A stretch of DNA of 64,000 nt. It comes from Streptomyces roseolilacinus (GTDB taxonomy: Bacteria > Actinomycetota > Actinomycetes > Streptomycetales > Streptomycetaceae). The DNA lies in the NCBI RefSeq assembly GCF_014649335.1, contig NZ_BMSV01000001.1, forward strand, positions 372,001 through 436,000, read 5' to 3'. The position numbers and the translations under genes were made by a program. Each line of letters starts with the position of its first letter. The stretch's first letter is position 1. Positions 1-9,419 of the stretch are shown piece by piece. The notes below the pieces were generated by a model. It made no database searches. It was not told the DNA's origin and saw nothing but the letters and a program-made list of their open reading frames with translations.

Positions 1-2486
1 GGGAGGGCCAGTTCGAACCAGACCGTCTTGCCGCGGGGCGTCCGCCGTGAGCCCCAGCCGGCGCTGAGCAGCCCGACGAGCTGGAGCCCGCGGCCGCCCT
101 CGTCGGTGTCGCGGGCGCGGCGGCGGCGGGGCTGGACGAGGCCCGCGTCCCACACCTCGCACACCAGCGTGCGGTCGCGCAGCAGGCGCAGCCGGATCTC
201 GCCCTCGCCGTAGCGCAGGGCGTTGGTGACGAGTTCGCTGACGAGCAGTTCGACGGTGTCGATCAGCGGCTCCAGCTCCCAGGCGGTCAGCTGGGCGCGG
301 GCCAGTTCGCGGGCGCGTCCCACGGACCGGGGCTCGCGCGGCAGCCGCCAGTCGCCGACCGCCTCGGCGGGCAGCCCGCGGACCCGGGCCATCAGCAGCG
401 CGATGTCGTCCTGGCCGTGCCGGGTGTCGAGGGTGTTGAGGACGTGGTCGCAGGCGTCCTCCAGCGGCCGCTCGGGACCGGTGAGGACGCGCTGGAGCGC
501 CTGCAGGCCCTCGTCCAGGGGATGGTCGCGGGACTCGACGAGCCCGTCGGTGTAGAGGGACAGCAGCGCCCCCTCGGGCAGTTCGACCTCGACCTCCTCG
601 AACGGCTCCCCGCCCACGCCGAGCGGCATCCCCGGCGGTACGTCGAGCAGCCGCGCCTCCTGCCCGGGCGCGACCAGCACGGGCGGCAGGTGGCCGGCGT
701 TGGCGAACGTGCAGCGCCGGGTGACGGCGTCGTACACGGCGTACACGCAGGTCGCCAGGTACACCTCGGACAGTTCGGGTCCGCGCGGCTTGTGGGCCGC
801 GCGCGACGACTGGGCGCCGATGGGCGCGCCGAGGCCACGGGCGATCTCGTCCAGGTGGGAGAGGACCTCGGCCGGTTCGAGGTCGAGCTGCGCCAGGGTG
901 CGTACGGCGGTGCGGAGTTCGCCCATGGCGACGGCGGCGCGCAGGCCGCGGCCCATGACGTCGCCGACGACCAGGGCGGTGCGGTGGCCGGGCAGGTCGA
1001 TGACGTCGAACCAGTCGCCGCCGACCTCGGTGGCGGCGTTGCCGGGGAGGTAGCGGCAGGCGATGTCCAGTCCGGCGGCCTCCGGGTCGCCGGGCGGGAG
1101 GAGGCTGCGCTGGAGGATCAGGGCGCGCTCGTGTTCGCGGCGGTAGAGGCGGGCGTTGTCGATGCAGACGGCGGCGCGGGCGGCGAGCTCGACGGCGAGG
1201 GCCCGGTCGCGTTCCCCGAACGGCTCGCTGCCCTTCGCGCGGGAGAACTGGACGAGCCCGACGACGGTGTCGTGGGCGACCATCGGCACGGCGAGGGTGG
1301 AGTGGACGAGGCCGTCGTCGGCGGGGACGAGGACGGGGCGGCCGGTGTGCAGGGCCTTGGCGCAGGGCGAGTGGAACGGGAAGCGGTGGACGGAGCCGAC
1401 GAGGGGGGACCGGGCCTCGCAGCAGGCGGGCCCGCCGGCCGACGGGCCGACCAGGGGCGGCGTGTCGGAGACGGCGCTGGCGAAGGCGACCCGGCGGAGC
1501 TGGGCGGTGCGCCCGCCGGCCTGGCCCGGCGGGGCCTCGTCACCGGCGAGGAGGCCCTGGTAGAGGTCGACGGCGGCGAGGTCGCAGAAGCCGGGGACGG
1601 CGACGTCGAGGAGTTCGCGGGCGGTGGTCTCCAGGTCCAGGGACGTGCCGATGCGGGCGGTCGCCTCGTTGAGGAGGGCGAGGTTGCGGCGGGCGCTGGC
1701 GGCCTCGCGGGCGGCGTTGTGACGGCGGGTCACGTCGGTGCTGAGACCGGCGACGCCGATGGGGCGGCCGGAGCCGCTGTGCACCCGGTAGAGGTTGACG
1801 GACCAGTGGCGGCGCTCGGTGGAGCCGGGGACGGTCCCGACGATCTCCAGGTCGGTGACGGCCTCGCCGGTCTCCAGGACGCGGCGGAGCGCGGCGGTCA
1901 TCCGGTCCGCCTCGGGACGGGAGAGGTAGTCGTGGACGGTGCGGCCGCGGTGGCCCTCGGCGGTGCCGCCGAAGACGGTGGCGAAGCGCTGGTTGGCGCG
2001 CTGGACCGTCAGGTCCGTACCGAACAGCAGGAAACCGAAGGGAGATTGTCCGAATATCGCCTGTGATGAGGCCAGGTCGGTCTCGATCCGGCGCAGAGCG
2101 CGCACGTCCACGGCGATGCAGACGGCACCGCGTTCGCCGTGCTCGGTCTCGCTCGGCATGACGTACACCTCGGCGAGGCCGCGCGCGTGCCGCTCACCGG
2201 GGACGCGGAAGGGGACGAGGCCCGTCCACTCCTTGCCGTCGAGGATCTCGGCGACCTTGCGGTGGCCGCGCGGCCGCAGCTCGGCGGGGATGAACGCCTC
2301 GACGGGGTCCATGCCCCTGACCGCCTCGGCGGGGATGCCGAACATCTCGGCGGCCCGCAGGCTCCACTGGTCGACGAGCCCGTCGGGGCCGATGGAGAAC
2401 GACGCCACTCTGATGTAGTCGTAGATCGAGCCAGGCGGGTTGCTCTGCCACACGACGCCGTCCGCCGTCCCAGGTATCTCGCTCAC
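1..2486 (-). CDS. PAS/GAF/SpoIIE-type phosphatase with C-terminal HATPase domain (3' end outside window)
   Basis: The reading frame is open from a GTG at 2486 to the window edge, over 828 codons without a stop. A GGAGGGGAC ribosome site lies about 7 bases before the GTG. The order seen is an N-terminal PAS-like segment (about 1-115), a second PAS (about 125-240, with FGFLLFGTD), a GAF-like domain (about 260-430), a PP2C/SpoIIE phosphatase domain (about 440-650, with GGDWFDVIDLPG, VVGDVMGRG and YTDGLVESRD), and a histidine-kinase-like ATPase domain at the end (ELVTNALRYG, DEGGRGLQLV). Proteins of this build dephosphorylate anti-anti-sigma factors and may also act as anti-sigma kinases, so a partner-switch role in stress or development is likely. 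The sensed signal is unknown. Only the last few residues should be missing, because the ATPase G-box and the following KTVWFEL strand are present. Confidence 0.9.
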   Translation of the reverse strand, partial: MSEIPGTADGVVWQSNPPGSIYDYIRVASFSIGPDGLVDQWSLRAAEMFGIPAEAVRGMDPVEAFIPAELRPRGHRKVAEILDGKEWTGLVPFRVPGERHARGLAEVYVMPSETEHGERGAVCIAVDVRALRRIETDLASSQAIFGQSPFGFLLFGTDLTVQRANQRFATVFGGTAEGHRGRTVHDYLSRPEADRMTAALRRVLETGEAVTDLEIVGTVPGSTERRHWSVNLYRVHSGSGRPIGVAGLSTDVTRRHNAAREAASARRNLALLNEATARIGTSLDLETTARELLDVAVPGFCDLAAVDLYQGLLAGDEAPPGQAGGRTAQLRRVAFASAVSDTPPLVGPSAGGPACCEARSPLVGSVHRFPFHSPCAKALHTGRPVLVPADDGLVHSTLAVPMVAHDTVVGLVQFSRAKGSEPFGERDRALAVELAARAAVCIDNARLYRREHERALILQRSLLPPGDPEAAGLDIACRYLPGNAATEVGGDWFDVIDLPGHRTALVVGDVMGRGLRAAVAMGELRTAVRTLAQLDLEPAEVLSHLDEIARGLGAPIGAQSSRAAHKPRGPELSEVYLATCVYAVYDAVTRRCTFANAGHLPPVLVAPGQEARLLDVPPGMPLGVGGEPFEEVEVELPEGALLSLYTDGLVESRDHPLDEGLQALQRVLTGPERPLEDACDHVLNTLDTRHGQDDIALLMARVRGLPAEAVGDWRLPREPRSVGRARELARAQLTAWELEPLIDTVELLVSELVTNALRYGEGEIRLRLLRDRTLVCEVWDAGLVQPRRRRARDTDEGGRGLQLVGLLSAGWGSRRTPRGKTVWFELAL

Positions 2487-2633
2487 GCGACCGTCCCCTC
2501 CAGCTCACCGCACCGGACCGGCCATTCCCGCAGTATTCAGCACTACGGCCCCCGTCGGCACGCCGTTCACGATCACAGGGTGGTCTCGTTCGTTTTGAGC
2601 CGAGCCTGCGGTGATCGTTGTCCCTTCCCTCTT

Positions 2634-3062
2634 CTAACCCGGCAGAGGCAGCTCGAACCACACGGTCTTGCCGGCCCGACCTTTCCTCGTACCCCAGCGA
2701 CGGGCGGAACAGGCGACCAGTCCCAGCCCTCGTCCGCTCTCGTCGTCGGGGCCTGCGGGGCGGGTGCGGGGCGGATCCGGAACCGGATCGGAGACCTCGA
2801 CGAGGAGGGCGGCGTGCGGGGGGAGGGGTCCGTGCGACGCGGGGGGACGGCTGATGCGCAGGCCGACGGGACCGCGGGCGTGCCGCAGGGAGTTGGTCAC
2901 GAGCTCGCTGACGAGGAGGACGGCGATGTCGCCGAGGGCGGCGTCGAGCCGCCAGTCGCGCAGGGTGTCGCGGACGGCGCGCCGGGCCGTGCGCACGGCG
3001 TCGGGCCGTCCGGGGAAGGTCCACTCGGCACACGCGCCGTCGGTGTCGCTCACGCCGATCAC
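2634..3062 (-). CDS. Anti-sigma-factor-type ATP-binding protein (HATPase_c, RsbW/SpoIIAB-like)
   Basis: This 142-residue protein is a single histidine-kinase-like ATPase domain. The N-box is visible as LLVSELVTNSLRHA (about 49-62) and the G box as DESGRGLGLVA (about 108-118). The C-terminal strand KTVWFELPLPG matches the end of the ATPase domain in the neighbouring SpoIIE phosphatase. Streptomyces encode dozens of these small kinases, which bind sigma factors or phosphorylate anti-anti-sigma proteins. It lies 147 bases upstream of the phosphatase gene on the same strand, so the two could work in one partner switch, but no anti-anti-sigma gene sits beside them. The start is the first ATG of the frame; an SD-like element is weak. 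Confidence 0.85.
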   Translation of the reverse strand: MIGVSDTDGACAEWTFPGRPDAVRTARRAVRDTLRDWRLDAALGDIAVLLVSELVTNSLRHARGPVGLRISRPPASHGPLPPHAALLVEVSDPVPDPPRTRPAGPDDESGRGLGLVACSARRWGTRKGRAGKTVWFELPLPG

Positions 3063-3116
3063 TTCCCCGGACCAAGAACAGACCCGCGTCCGATTTCAGG
3101 GGGTTAATCAGCACAT

Positions 3117-3131
3117 ACCCGATATTCGGGT
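3117..3131. promoter_or_regulatory. Short inverted repeat upstream of the ATPase gene
   Basis: ACCCGA-tat-TCGGGT is a perfect 6-bp inverted repeat with a 3-bp centre. It lies between the Nudix gene and the start of the HATPase gene at 3062. It could be an operator for the ATPase gene; no matching regulator can be named. Confidence 0.3.
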
Positions 3132-3156
3132 CGTCGTACCGTCGGACGGGCCGCGG

Positions 3157-3570
3157 TCAGGGGCGCGGGGAACCGCCGTCCGGGGGGAGGTACCGGAGGG
3201 CTTCGACGACCGCGGGGACGTCCTGTTCCAGCCAATCGACGGTGTCCCATTCCGCGCGGGTCAGCCAGCGCAGCTCGTCGTGGTCCTGGAGGGGCCGGGG
3301 CTCACCGGAGAGCACGCGGGCCGTCCACACGTGCAACACGTGGCCGCGTCCGAGCGGCCAGGCACCCGGAACGCGTTCCCCCGGTTCCGTCTCGATGCCC
3401 AGCTCCTCGCGCAGCTCGCGCACGAGGGCCTCGGGCGGGGTCTCGCCCGGCTCCACCTTGCCGCCGGGCAGCTCCCAGCGGCCGGCCAGCTCGGGCGGCG
3501 CACTGCGGCGCGCGGCGAGCAGCCGCCCCCGGTCGTACACGGCTCCGGCGACCACCACACGATCCGTCAT
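3157..3570 (-). CDS. Nudix (MutT-type) NTP pyrophosphohydrolase
   Basis: This 137-residue protein has a complete Nudix box at about 36-58: GGKVEPGETPPEA followed by LVRELREELGIE, which fits GX5EX7REUXEEXGU. The glutamates bind the catalytic metal. The family hydrolyses nucleoside diphosphates linked to another group. Short MutT-like members with an early VVAGAVYDRGRLLAARR strand clean oxidised nucleotides from the pool, so a sanitising role such as 8-oxo-dGTP removal is likely but not provable here. The ATG at 3570 gives the normal length for the family. The gene follows the small SPOR-like gene on the same strand after 27 bases, so the two may be cotranscribed. Confidence 0.88.
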   Translation of the reverse strand: MTDRVVVAGAVYDRGRLLAARRSAPPELAGRWELPGGKVEPGETPPEALVRELREELGIETEPGERVPGAWPLGRGHVLHVWTARVLSGEPRPLQDHDELRWLTRAEWDTVDWLEQDVPAVVEALRYLPPDGGSPRP

Positions 3571-3597
3571 GCGCCGGAGCGTATCCGCCGGCGGGGA

Positions 3598-3780
3598 TCA
3601 GCGCGCGGGCTCCCCGATGCGCTCCACCCAGTAGAGCTGCCGGGGGCCGGGCGAGTCGAGGCTGTCGGCGACCTTCTGCGCCTCGTCCTGCGTCGCGTAC
3701 CGGCCGACCCGGTAGTGGTTGCCGTTGCCGTCCTGCCGGATGACCTGCCAGAGAAGAGTCGTACCGCTGTCGGGCATCAC
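3598..3780 (-). CDS. Small SPOR-like protein of about 60 residues
   Basis: This is a 60-residue protein without signal peptide or membrane segment. Its core, WQVIRQDGNGNHYRVGRYATQ followed by DEAQKVADSLDS, reads like a single SPOR-type fold: a beta strand with an aromatic residue, a glycine turn, then a DEAQ helix. SPOR domains bind peptidoglycan stripped of stem peptides, but a 60-residue cytoplasmic stand-alone copy is not known to do so, and its role is unknown. The ATG at 3780 (Met-Met) is used. It is probably the first gene of a short unit with the Nudix hydrolase. Codon use is typical of the chromosome, which supports it being real despite its size. Confidence 0.7.
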   Translation of the reverse strand: MMPDSGTTLLWQVIRQDGNGNHYRVGRYATQDEAQKVADSLDSPGPRQLYWVERIGEPAR

Positions 3781-3999
3781 GCCGTTCCCCCCGCCCGGTC
3801 GGCTGTGTCGAAGGATTCCGTCGAAACCGCAATCCGCATATGCCTGAGCTTACGCCTGACCTTTACGGACCGGATACGCATTTGCACAAAGAGATACGGA
3901 TCCGGCCAGGGGCCCTACGGGAAGAGGGGGCGCACTCGTCCGAGCACGCCCCCACGCTCTACCGCGGACCGGGCCTCCCCCGCCTCGGGCCCTCCGCGC

Positions 4000-4755
4000 T
4001 CAGCGCACCGGCAGGTGGTACGCGACGCGGTAGCGGTCGGCGGGGACGACGACGTCGGCCGTCTCCACCGCCTGCCCGGACGCGAAGTAGGTGCGCTCCA
4101 CGGCGATCACCACGTGCCCCGGCACGCCCCCGAGCGCCAGCAGTTCCTCCGCGAGGCCGGGGCGCGCGCCGACCTCCTCCACCACGTTGTCCACGACGAC
4201 GTCGATCGCGGCCATGCGCTCGACGACCCCGCACCCGCCCAGCGGGCCCTCCTCGGGCAGCATCACGGGCGTGCGCCCGGTGAGGGCGAGGGGCTCCCAG
4301 GACGTGGAGAGCATCATCGGCTCGCCGCCGTCCCGGAAGAGGTACCGGGTGCGCATCACGGGGTCGCCGGGCGCGATGCCCAGCCGGGCGGCGATCTGCG
4401 CCGGCGCCTGCTCCCGCTCGCTGCCGGACTCCCACGTGCCGCGCGCGCCCTCGGCGGTCTGCTCCTGGCGGAACGGGGTCACCGGCCCGTGCGCCGGGCG
4501 GTACCCGGAGCGGGCGATCCGGCGCGGCACGGGGCGCTCCCGCACGTACGTACCGGATCCGGAGCGGCCCTCGACCAGGCCCTCGGCCATCAGGACCTTG
4601 CGCGCCTCCAGGGCGACGGTGTCCGAGACGCCGTACTCCTCGCGGATGCGCGCCTGGGAGGGCAGCCGGGTGTGCGGGGGCAGCGAGCCGTTGACGATCT
4701 TCTTCCGGAGATCGCCCGCAACACGCAGATAGGCGGGCTGCTCGCCGAATGTCAC
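4000..4755 (-). CDS. GntR-family (HutC/UTRA subfamily) transcriptional regulator
   Basis: This 251-residue protein has an N-terminal winged-helix domain (about 7-72) with the GntR signature LPSQARIREEYGVSD followed by EARKVLMAEGLVEGRSGSGTYV. A UTRA effector domain follows at about 100-245, containing ARLGIAPGDPVMRTRYLFRDGG and ERTYFASGQAVETADVVVPADRYRV. Such proteins are usually repressors released by a sugar phosphate, amino-acid derivative or similar small ligand. The sequence does not show which ligand, and no transporter or catabolic gene is adjacent, so the target genes are unknown. The ATG at 4755 gives the standard length. A short inverted repeat upstream could be its own operator. Confidence 0.88.
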   Translation of the reverse strand: MTFGEQPAYLRVAGDLRKKIVNGSLPPHTRLPSQARIREEYGVSDTVALEARKVLMAEGLVEGRSGSGTYVRERPVPRRIARSGYRPAHGPVTPFRQEQTAEGARGTWESGSEREQAPAQIAARLGIAPGDPVMRTRYLFRDGGEPMMLSTSWEPLALTGRTPVMLPEEGPLGGCGVVERMAAIDVVVDNVVEEVGARPGLAEELLALGGVPGHVVIAVERTYFASGQAVETADVVVPADRYRVAYHLPVR

Positions 4756-4832
4756 AGGCCACTCCCATCAGCTTGACGGACAGCGACAGCCTGGCAATCC
4801 GGCGCTCACCCCCGCAAGCATGGGCCAGGGTT

Positions 4833-4845
4833 TCACTCGAAGTGA
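4833..4845. promoter_or_regulatory. Inverted repeat upstream of the GntR gene
   Basis: TCACT-cga-AGTGA is a perfect 5-bp inverted repeat with a 3-bp centre, 78 bases before the GntR start codon and downstream of the DUF4190 gene. Autoregulation by the GntR protein is an inference; the site is short and could be chance. Confidence 0.25.
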
Positions 4846-4933
4846 TGACAGCTGTTTGGCGGGCGGTCCGCCGGTCCCCCACGCGCGGGGCGCACGGCGG
4901 CGGTGGCCGTCGTGCGCCCCGGAAGCGGCGGCG

Positions 4934-6025
4934 TCAGCTGGTCGGCTCGACCGGCGCCTTGGTGGAGAGCTTCAGCGCGGCGCGCGCCTCCTTGCCGAGG
5001 TCGAGCGGCAGGGCCTCGTAGCCGGGCTCGTAGTGCGTCCAGAAGGTGTCGGCGTCGGAGGCCTTCGCGGCCTTCGCCCAGTGCTTGCGCGCCTTCTCCA
5101 GCTCCTTCACCACGTCCGCGACGGGCTGGGCGGAGGCGCCGGGGAAGGTGTGGCCCTCCAGCTGGGCGATCGAGCCGTCGAGGGCCTTCTCCAGCGATCC
5201 GGCCCAGGCGACGTTGGCGTCGAGGTCGGTCTCCGGGTCGTCCTCGGGCTCCGCGACGAGCACGGCGTCGAGGGAGTTCATCGCCTTGAGGTACGCCACC
5301 TGGCCGGCGTCCAGCGTGGTGGCGTCCGCGCGCAGCGAGCCGGTCAGCTTGCCCTTCTCGGCGGCGAACGCGCACGTCACCGTACGGTCCTTGACCCGCC
5401 GCCAGCTGTCCTCGGTGGGGTGGTAGTAGAACGTCACCGCGTTCTCCGGCACCGCCCAGGAGTCGAGCGAGTACTGCTCGCTGATCTTGAGGCAGCGCTC
5501 CTCGGCCTGCTTCTCGATCGCCGGGACACCCGGGTAGGCGCTGCCGGTCAGCTGGAACGCGCCGGTCACCTCGGCGTCGTGCGGCTTGGCGCAGTCGACG
5601 CTCTTGATCGTCTCGACCTCCTGCTGGTCGACCGTGCCGCCGGGCTGGTTGAAGCAGTCGCCGGTGCGCAGGCTGAACGCGGAGTCGGTGCTGGCGACGT
5701 CCTCCTGCACCTTGCGGGCGTCGTCGACGAACTCCTTGAAGCCCCCCGTGGCGAAGCCGGCCGCGACGAGCAGCGTGCTGATCAGCGACAGGACCATGCC
5801 GGCTATGGCGAGGCCCTTGCCTCGCTGCCCCTTGCGCTTGATCTGGCCCAGCGCGACCGCGCCGAGGACCAGGCCGAGCGGCGGCACGAGACAGACGATG
5901 CCGGTGACGAGGGAGGCGATGGCCAGGCCGTTGGTGGTGGCCGAGGGGTGCGGCGCCCCGGGCGGCGGGGGCACCGGCGGGTAGGGCTGCTGCGGCGCGG
6001 GCCAGCCCTGGGGAGACGATGACAC
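4934..6025 (-). CDS. DUF4190 plus septum-formation-domain membrane protein
   Basis: The protein is 363 residues from a GTG at 6025 that has AGGAG about 10 bases upstream; longer forms would run into low-complexity sequence. The N terminus is proline-rich (about 1-28). A DUF4190 unit of two membrane segments follows (TNGLAIASLVTGIVCLV, then a GQIKRKGQRGKGLAIAG loop). The extracytoplasmic part begins at about 100 and contains a septum-formation-like domain with GDCFNQPGG and a DCAKPHDAEV motif, with paired cysteines. A lysine/alanine-rich helical tail at about 290-363 may form a coiled coil. It is probably membrane-anchored with the large domain outside. The function is not established for this family in Streptomyces. 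Confidence 0.8.
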   Translation of the reverse strand: MSSSPQGWPAPQQPYPPVPPPPGAPHPSATTNGLAIASLVTGIVCLVPPLGLVLGAVALGQIKRKGQRGKGLAIAGMVLSLISTLLVAAGFATGGFKEFVDDARKVQEDVASTDSAFSLRTGDCFNQPGGTVDQQEVETIKSVDCAKPHDAEVTGAFQLTGSAYPGVPAIEKQAEERCLKISEQYSLDSWAVPENAVTFYYHPTEDSWRRVKDRTVTCAFAAEKGKLTGSLRADATTLDAGQVAYLKAMNSLDAVLVAEPEDDPETDLDANVAWAGSLEKALDGSIAQLEGHTFPGASAQPVADVVKELEKARKHWAKAAKASDADTFWTHYEPGYEALPLDLGKEARAALKLSTKAPVEPTS

Positions 6026-6435
6026 GGGTACGGTGCTCCTGTCGGGGCAATAGACGAACAAACGTATGAGCGGCGCGCATCGTACGCGGTGCGGGGCAGG
6101 CGCCCCAAGACGGCCGACGAACCGGACAATCCGGGTGGCGGCCCGTCCGGTGGCCCGCGGAGCGGGGACCTGCGGCAACACGGCTGCGGCCGGGGCCGGT
6201 TCGCCGGGCGGACGGTTCCGGGCGCGGCGCACGGCCTCTCCCCGCCCCGGACCGGCCCCCGACCCCGCGGCCCTCGCCCCCTCGGCCTCCGGCCCCGCGG
6301 CCCCTCGGCCTCCCCCCCGACCGGCCTCCGGCCTCCGGCCCCGCGTGCCCTCCCCCGCCCGGACGGCGGCGGGCACGCGTGGGGGCGGCCGCCGAGACCG
6401 GCGACCGCCCCTGTCGGATCAGATCCCGCGGTGCG
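6026..6435. other. 410-bp intergenic region with a C-rich tract
   Basis: No gene is supported here. Positions about 6235-6365 are very C-rich on the plus strand and made of imperfect CGGCCTCCGGCC-type repeats, giving strong hairpin potential. The region contains the promoter of the DUF4190 gene and the terminator area of the subtilisin gene. Confidence 0.5.
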
Positions 6436-8016
6436 TCAGAACTGCAGCGCCCACGAGTCGATCTTGCCCGTGTCGTAGCGGGCGTTGTCGTTCACCCGCA
6501 GCTTCCACGTGCCGTTCGCGACCTCGGACGAGGCGTCCACGGTGTACGTGGTGTTGATGTTGTCGGCGCTGCCGCCCGTGCTGTAGTCCTTCAGCGTGTA
6601 GGCGGTGCCGTCCGGCGCGACGAGCTGGACGCGCAGGTCGCCGATGTAGGTGTGCTGGATGTTGACCTCGACCTTCAGGTCGGTCGGGGCGTTGCCCTCG
6701 ACGCCGGTGGCGGTGACCGGGGAGTCGACGGTGGCGAGGTCGTTGATCGTGTAGTCGCCGGTGTTCTCGAAGCGGGGGCCGGTCGGCGGGGGCGTGGTGC
6801 CGCCGTCACCGACGTACAGCAGGCGGTTCGGGGAGCCGGTGCCGGGGTTGGTGACCACACCGCTGGTGGCGGCGGAGGTCAGCGCCGTGGAGACCTGGGC
6901 CGGGGTGGCGGACCGGTTGTTGGCCAGGTACAGGGCGGCCGCGCCCGCCACGTGCGGGGAGGCCATCGACGTACCGGAGATGGTGTTGGTGGCGGTGTCG
7001 CCGGTGCTCCACGCCGACGTGATCGACGAGCCCGGCGCGAAGATGTCCAGCACGCTGCCGTAGTTGGAGAAGCTGGAGCGGGCGTCGGAGTTGGTCGTCG
7101 CGCCGACCGTGATCGCCTCGGCGACGCGGGCGGGCGAGGAGTTCGACGCGTTGGCGTTGTCGTTGCCGGCCGCGACGGCGTAGGTGATGCCGGAGGCGAT
7201 GGAGTTGCGCACGGCGGTGTCGAGGGCGGTGTCCGCGCCGCCGCCGAGGCTCATGTTGGCGACGGCCGGCTTGACCGCGTTCTTGGTGACCCAGTCGATG
7301 CCGGCGACGACCTGGGCGGTGGTGCCGGAACCCTGGTTGTTGAGGACGCGGACGCCGACGATCTTCGCCTTCTTGGCGACGCCGTACGCGGTGCCGCCGA
7401 CGGTGCCGGCGACGTGGGTGCCGTGGCCGTGGCCGTCCTGGGCGGTGTTGTCGTTGTCGACGGCGTCGTAGCCGTAGGAGGCGCGGCCGCCGAAGTCGCT
7501 GTGGGTGATGCGGACGCCGGTGTCGATGACGTACGCGGTGACGCCCTCGCCGCCCGGGTCCGGGTAGGTGTAGCTCCGGTCGAGCGGCAGGCTCCGCTGG
7601 TCGATGCGGTCGAGGCCCCACGTCGGGTTCGGCTGCGTGCCGTTGATGGTGAAGACGCGGTCCTGGACGACGGACTCGACGGCCGGGTCCGCGGCGAGCT
7701 TCTTCGCCTGCGCCTCGGAGAGCGTCACGGAGTAGCCGTTCAGCGCGGCGGTGTACGTCTTCTTGATCTTCGCGCCGTACCGCGCCGCGACCGCCTTGCC
7801 GGACGCGGCGTCCGAGTCGGCGGCGGACTCGTCGAGGGTGACGACGTAGCTGCCCTGGACGGCGTTGGGGGCGTCGGCGTACTGGATCACGCCCTCCTGC
7901 GCGGCGCCGGCGGCGGCCGCCGGGTGGCCGGAGAGGGTGCCGAGGGCGAGGGCGGCGACGACTGCCGCGCCGGCGGCGGTGGCGACTCTGCGCCGCGACG
8001 TACGCATCACTGACAT
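6436..8016 (-). CDS. Secreted S8 (subtilisin-type) serine protease with inhibitor I9 prodomain and P/homoB domain
   Basis: The precursor is 526 residues. The ATG at 8016 has AGGAGG 9 bases upstream; the frame stays open further upstream but lacks a better start. A signal peptide with a twin-arginine-like RRR and a hydrophobic core ends near residue 36. An I9-type prodomain spans about 42-124 (GSYVVTLDE to VVQDRVF). The protease domain has Asp165 (VIDTG), His198 (GHGTHVAG) and Ser350 (GTSMASPH), with the oxyanion Asn in AAGNDN. A short proline/glycine linker leads to a P/homoB-like domain (about 405-526; [24 protein letters not shown]). It should be exported, self-process, and degrade extracellular protein. 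It is transcribed away from the threonine-synthase-like gene across a 200-bp shared promoter region. Confidence 0.93.
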   Translation of the reverse strand: MSVMRTSRRRVATAAGAAVVAALALGTLSGHPAAAAGAAQEGVIQYADAPNAVQGSYVVTLDESAADSDAASGKAVAARYGAKIKKTYTAALNGYSVTLSEAQAKKLAADPAVESVVQDRVFTINGTQPNPTWGLDRIDQRSLPLDRSYTYPDPGGEGVTAYVIDTGVRITHSDFGGRASYGYDAVDNDNTAQDGHGHGTHVAGTVGGTAYGVAKKAKIVGVRVLNNQGSGTTAQVVAGIDWVTKNAVKPAVANMSLGGGADTALDTAVRNSIASGITYAVAAGNDNANASNSSPARVAEAITVGATTNSDARSSFSNYGSVLDIFAPGSSITSAWSTGDTATNTISGTSMASPHVAGAAALYLANNRSATPAQVSTALTSAATSGVVTNPGTGSPNRLLYVGDGGTTPPPTGPRFENTGDYTINDLATVDSPVTATGVEGNAPTDLKVEVNIQHTYIGDLRVQLVAPDGTAYTLKDYSTGGSADNINTTYTVDASSEVANGTWKLRVNDNARYDTGKIDSWALQF

Positions 8017-8223
8017 GTGAGGGATCCTCCTCATTGGTGGTGCGTTGCTGTGGGGGATTTTTCGGCAGGTGCATGACAACCCCTGATGTACGCATGCACG
8101 ACGGAGGACGCCGCGGGGTGAGCGACGCCGACCACCTTGGCCTGCCACGCGAAAGGTTGGCCGATCCATAGGAATCCCACAAGGGTGCTGAACCGTCGTT
8201 AACAGGTGTGCCACACAACTGTC

Positions 8224-9417
8224 ATGCTGGTCGCCATGCTGGAGGATGCGCACCACAGCTGCGGGACATGCGGAGTGCGGGCCCCCGTTTCGGCACTGAC
8301 CTGGAACTGCCCGCGCTGCGCCGGGCCCTGGGACCTGGACTTCACCGCCTCCCCCGTCCCGCGCGGCGCGCCGGCCGGCCGGGTGGGCCCGCTGTGGCGG
8401 TACGAGGAGGCACTGCCGCTCTCCGACCCGTACGTGACGCTCGGTGAGGGCCGCACCCCGCTGGTCCGGCTGACGGACACCGTCTCGGCCAAGCTCGACC
8501 ACCTGATGCCGACGCTGTCCTTCAAGGACCGGGGCGCCGCGCTCCTCGTCGAACTGGCCCGGCGGCTCGGCCCGGACCGGGTCGTCTGCGACAGCAGCGG
8601 CAACGCGGGCACGGCGGTCGCCGCGTACTGCGCGCGGGCGGGGCTGGACTGCACCGTGTACGTACCGGAGTCCACCCCGCCGAAGAAGCTGGAGCAGATC
8701 CGGGCGCGCGGGGCCCGGCCGGAGGTCGTCCCGGGCGGCCGGGAGGCGGCGGCGCGGGCGGCCCGCGCCGCGGCGGGCGCGCCGGGCGTGTTCTACGCGT
8801 CGCACGCGGACAACCCGTACTTCCTGCACGGCACCAAGACGTACGTGTACGAGCTGTGGGAGGACCTGGGCGGCCGCCTCCCCGACACGCTCGTCGTCCC
8901 GGTCGGCAACGGCACGCTGCTGCTGGGCGCCGCCCTGGCGACCGCCGAACTGCTGGCGGCGGGCCTGGTGGACCGGCGCCCGCCGCTGGTGGCGGTCCAG
9001 GCGGAGCCGGTGGCGCCGCTGGCGCGGGCGTTCGCGGCGGGGGCCGCGGACGCGGAGCCCGTACCGCCCGCGCCGACCCTGGCGGAGGGCATCGCCGTCC
9101 CGCACCCGCGGCGCGCCCGGCAGGTCCTGCGGGCGGTACGGGAGTCGGGCGGCACGTTCCGCACGGTGACCGACGCCGGCATCCGGGACGCACAGCTCGA
9201 CCTGGCGCGGCGCGGCCTGTTCGTCGAGCCGACCGGGGCGGCGTGCTGGGCGGCGGTCGCGGCGGAACCGCCGCGGGGCCAGACGATGGTGCCGCTGTGC
9301 GGGGCGGGGGCGAAGACGGGACTCGCCGCCGGCGACCCGGACGGGGATCTTGCCGTGGCGGACGGCACCGGGCACGGTGGAGTCTGCCCGAATCCCGCTA
9401 TTCCTCCTGGGAGTTGA
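8224..9417 (+). CDS. Threonine synthase-like PLP enzyme with N-terminal zinc-ribbon motif
   Basis: About 397 residues. The N terminus has CGTCG followed by CPRC, a four-cysteine ribbon also found on many actinobacterial threonine synthases. The PLP lysine is in SFKDRGAALL, the phosphate loop in DSSGNAGTAVAAY, and VGNGTLLLG is also typical of the fold-type II family. The predicted reaction is O-phosphohomoserine to threonine, but 2-aminoacrylate-type ligases share these motifs, so the substrate is not certain. Chromosomes of this genus normally carry another thrC next to hom/thrB, so this is probably a paralogue. The start is uncertain: GTG at 8206, ATG at 8224 and ATG at 8236 are in frame and none has a clear ribosome site. 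Its stop is 2 bases before the next start. Confidence 0.8.
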   Translation: MLVAMLEDAHHSCGTCGVRAPVSALTWNCPRCAGPWDLDFTASPVPRGAPAGRVGPLWRYEEALPLSDPYVTLGEGRTPLVRLTDTVSAKLDHLMPTLSFKDRGAALLVELARRLGPDRVVCDSSGNAGTAVAAYCARAGLDCTVYVPESTPPKKLEQIRARGARPEVVPGGREAAARAARAAAGAPGVFYASHADNPYFLHGTKTYVYELWEDLGGRLPDTLVVPVGNGTLLLGAALATAELLAAGLVDRRPPLVAVQAEPVAPLARAFAAGAADAEPVPPAPTLAEGIAVPHPRRARQVLRAVRESGGTFRTVTDAGIRDAQLDLARRGLFVEPTGAACWAAVAAEPPRGQTMVPLCGAGAKTGLAAGDPDGDLAVADGTGHGGVCPNPAIPPGS

Positions 9418-9419
9418 GG

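Noticed and set aside
417-2066. Long plus-strand open frame of about 550 codons
   Set aside because: It is the antisense shadow of the SpoIIE phosphatase gene; the minus strand has all domain motifs and the ribosome site.
8017-9375. N-terminal extension of the subtilisin frame by about 450 codons
   Set aside because: The extension is Arg-rich antisense of the threonine-synthase-like gene, while ATG 8016 has a strong ribosome site and a signal peptide.
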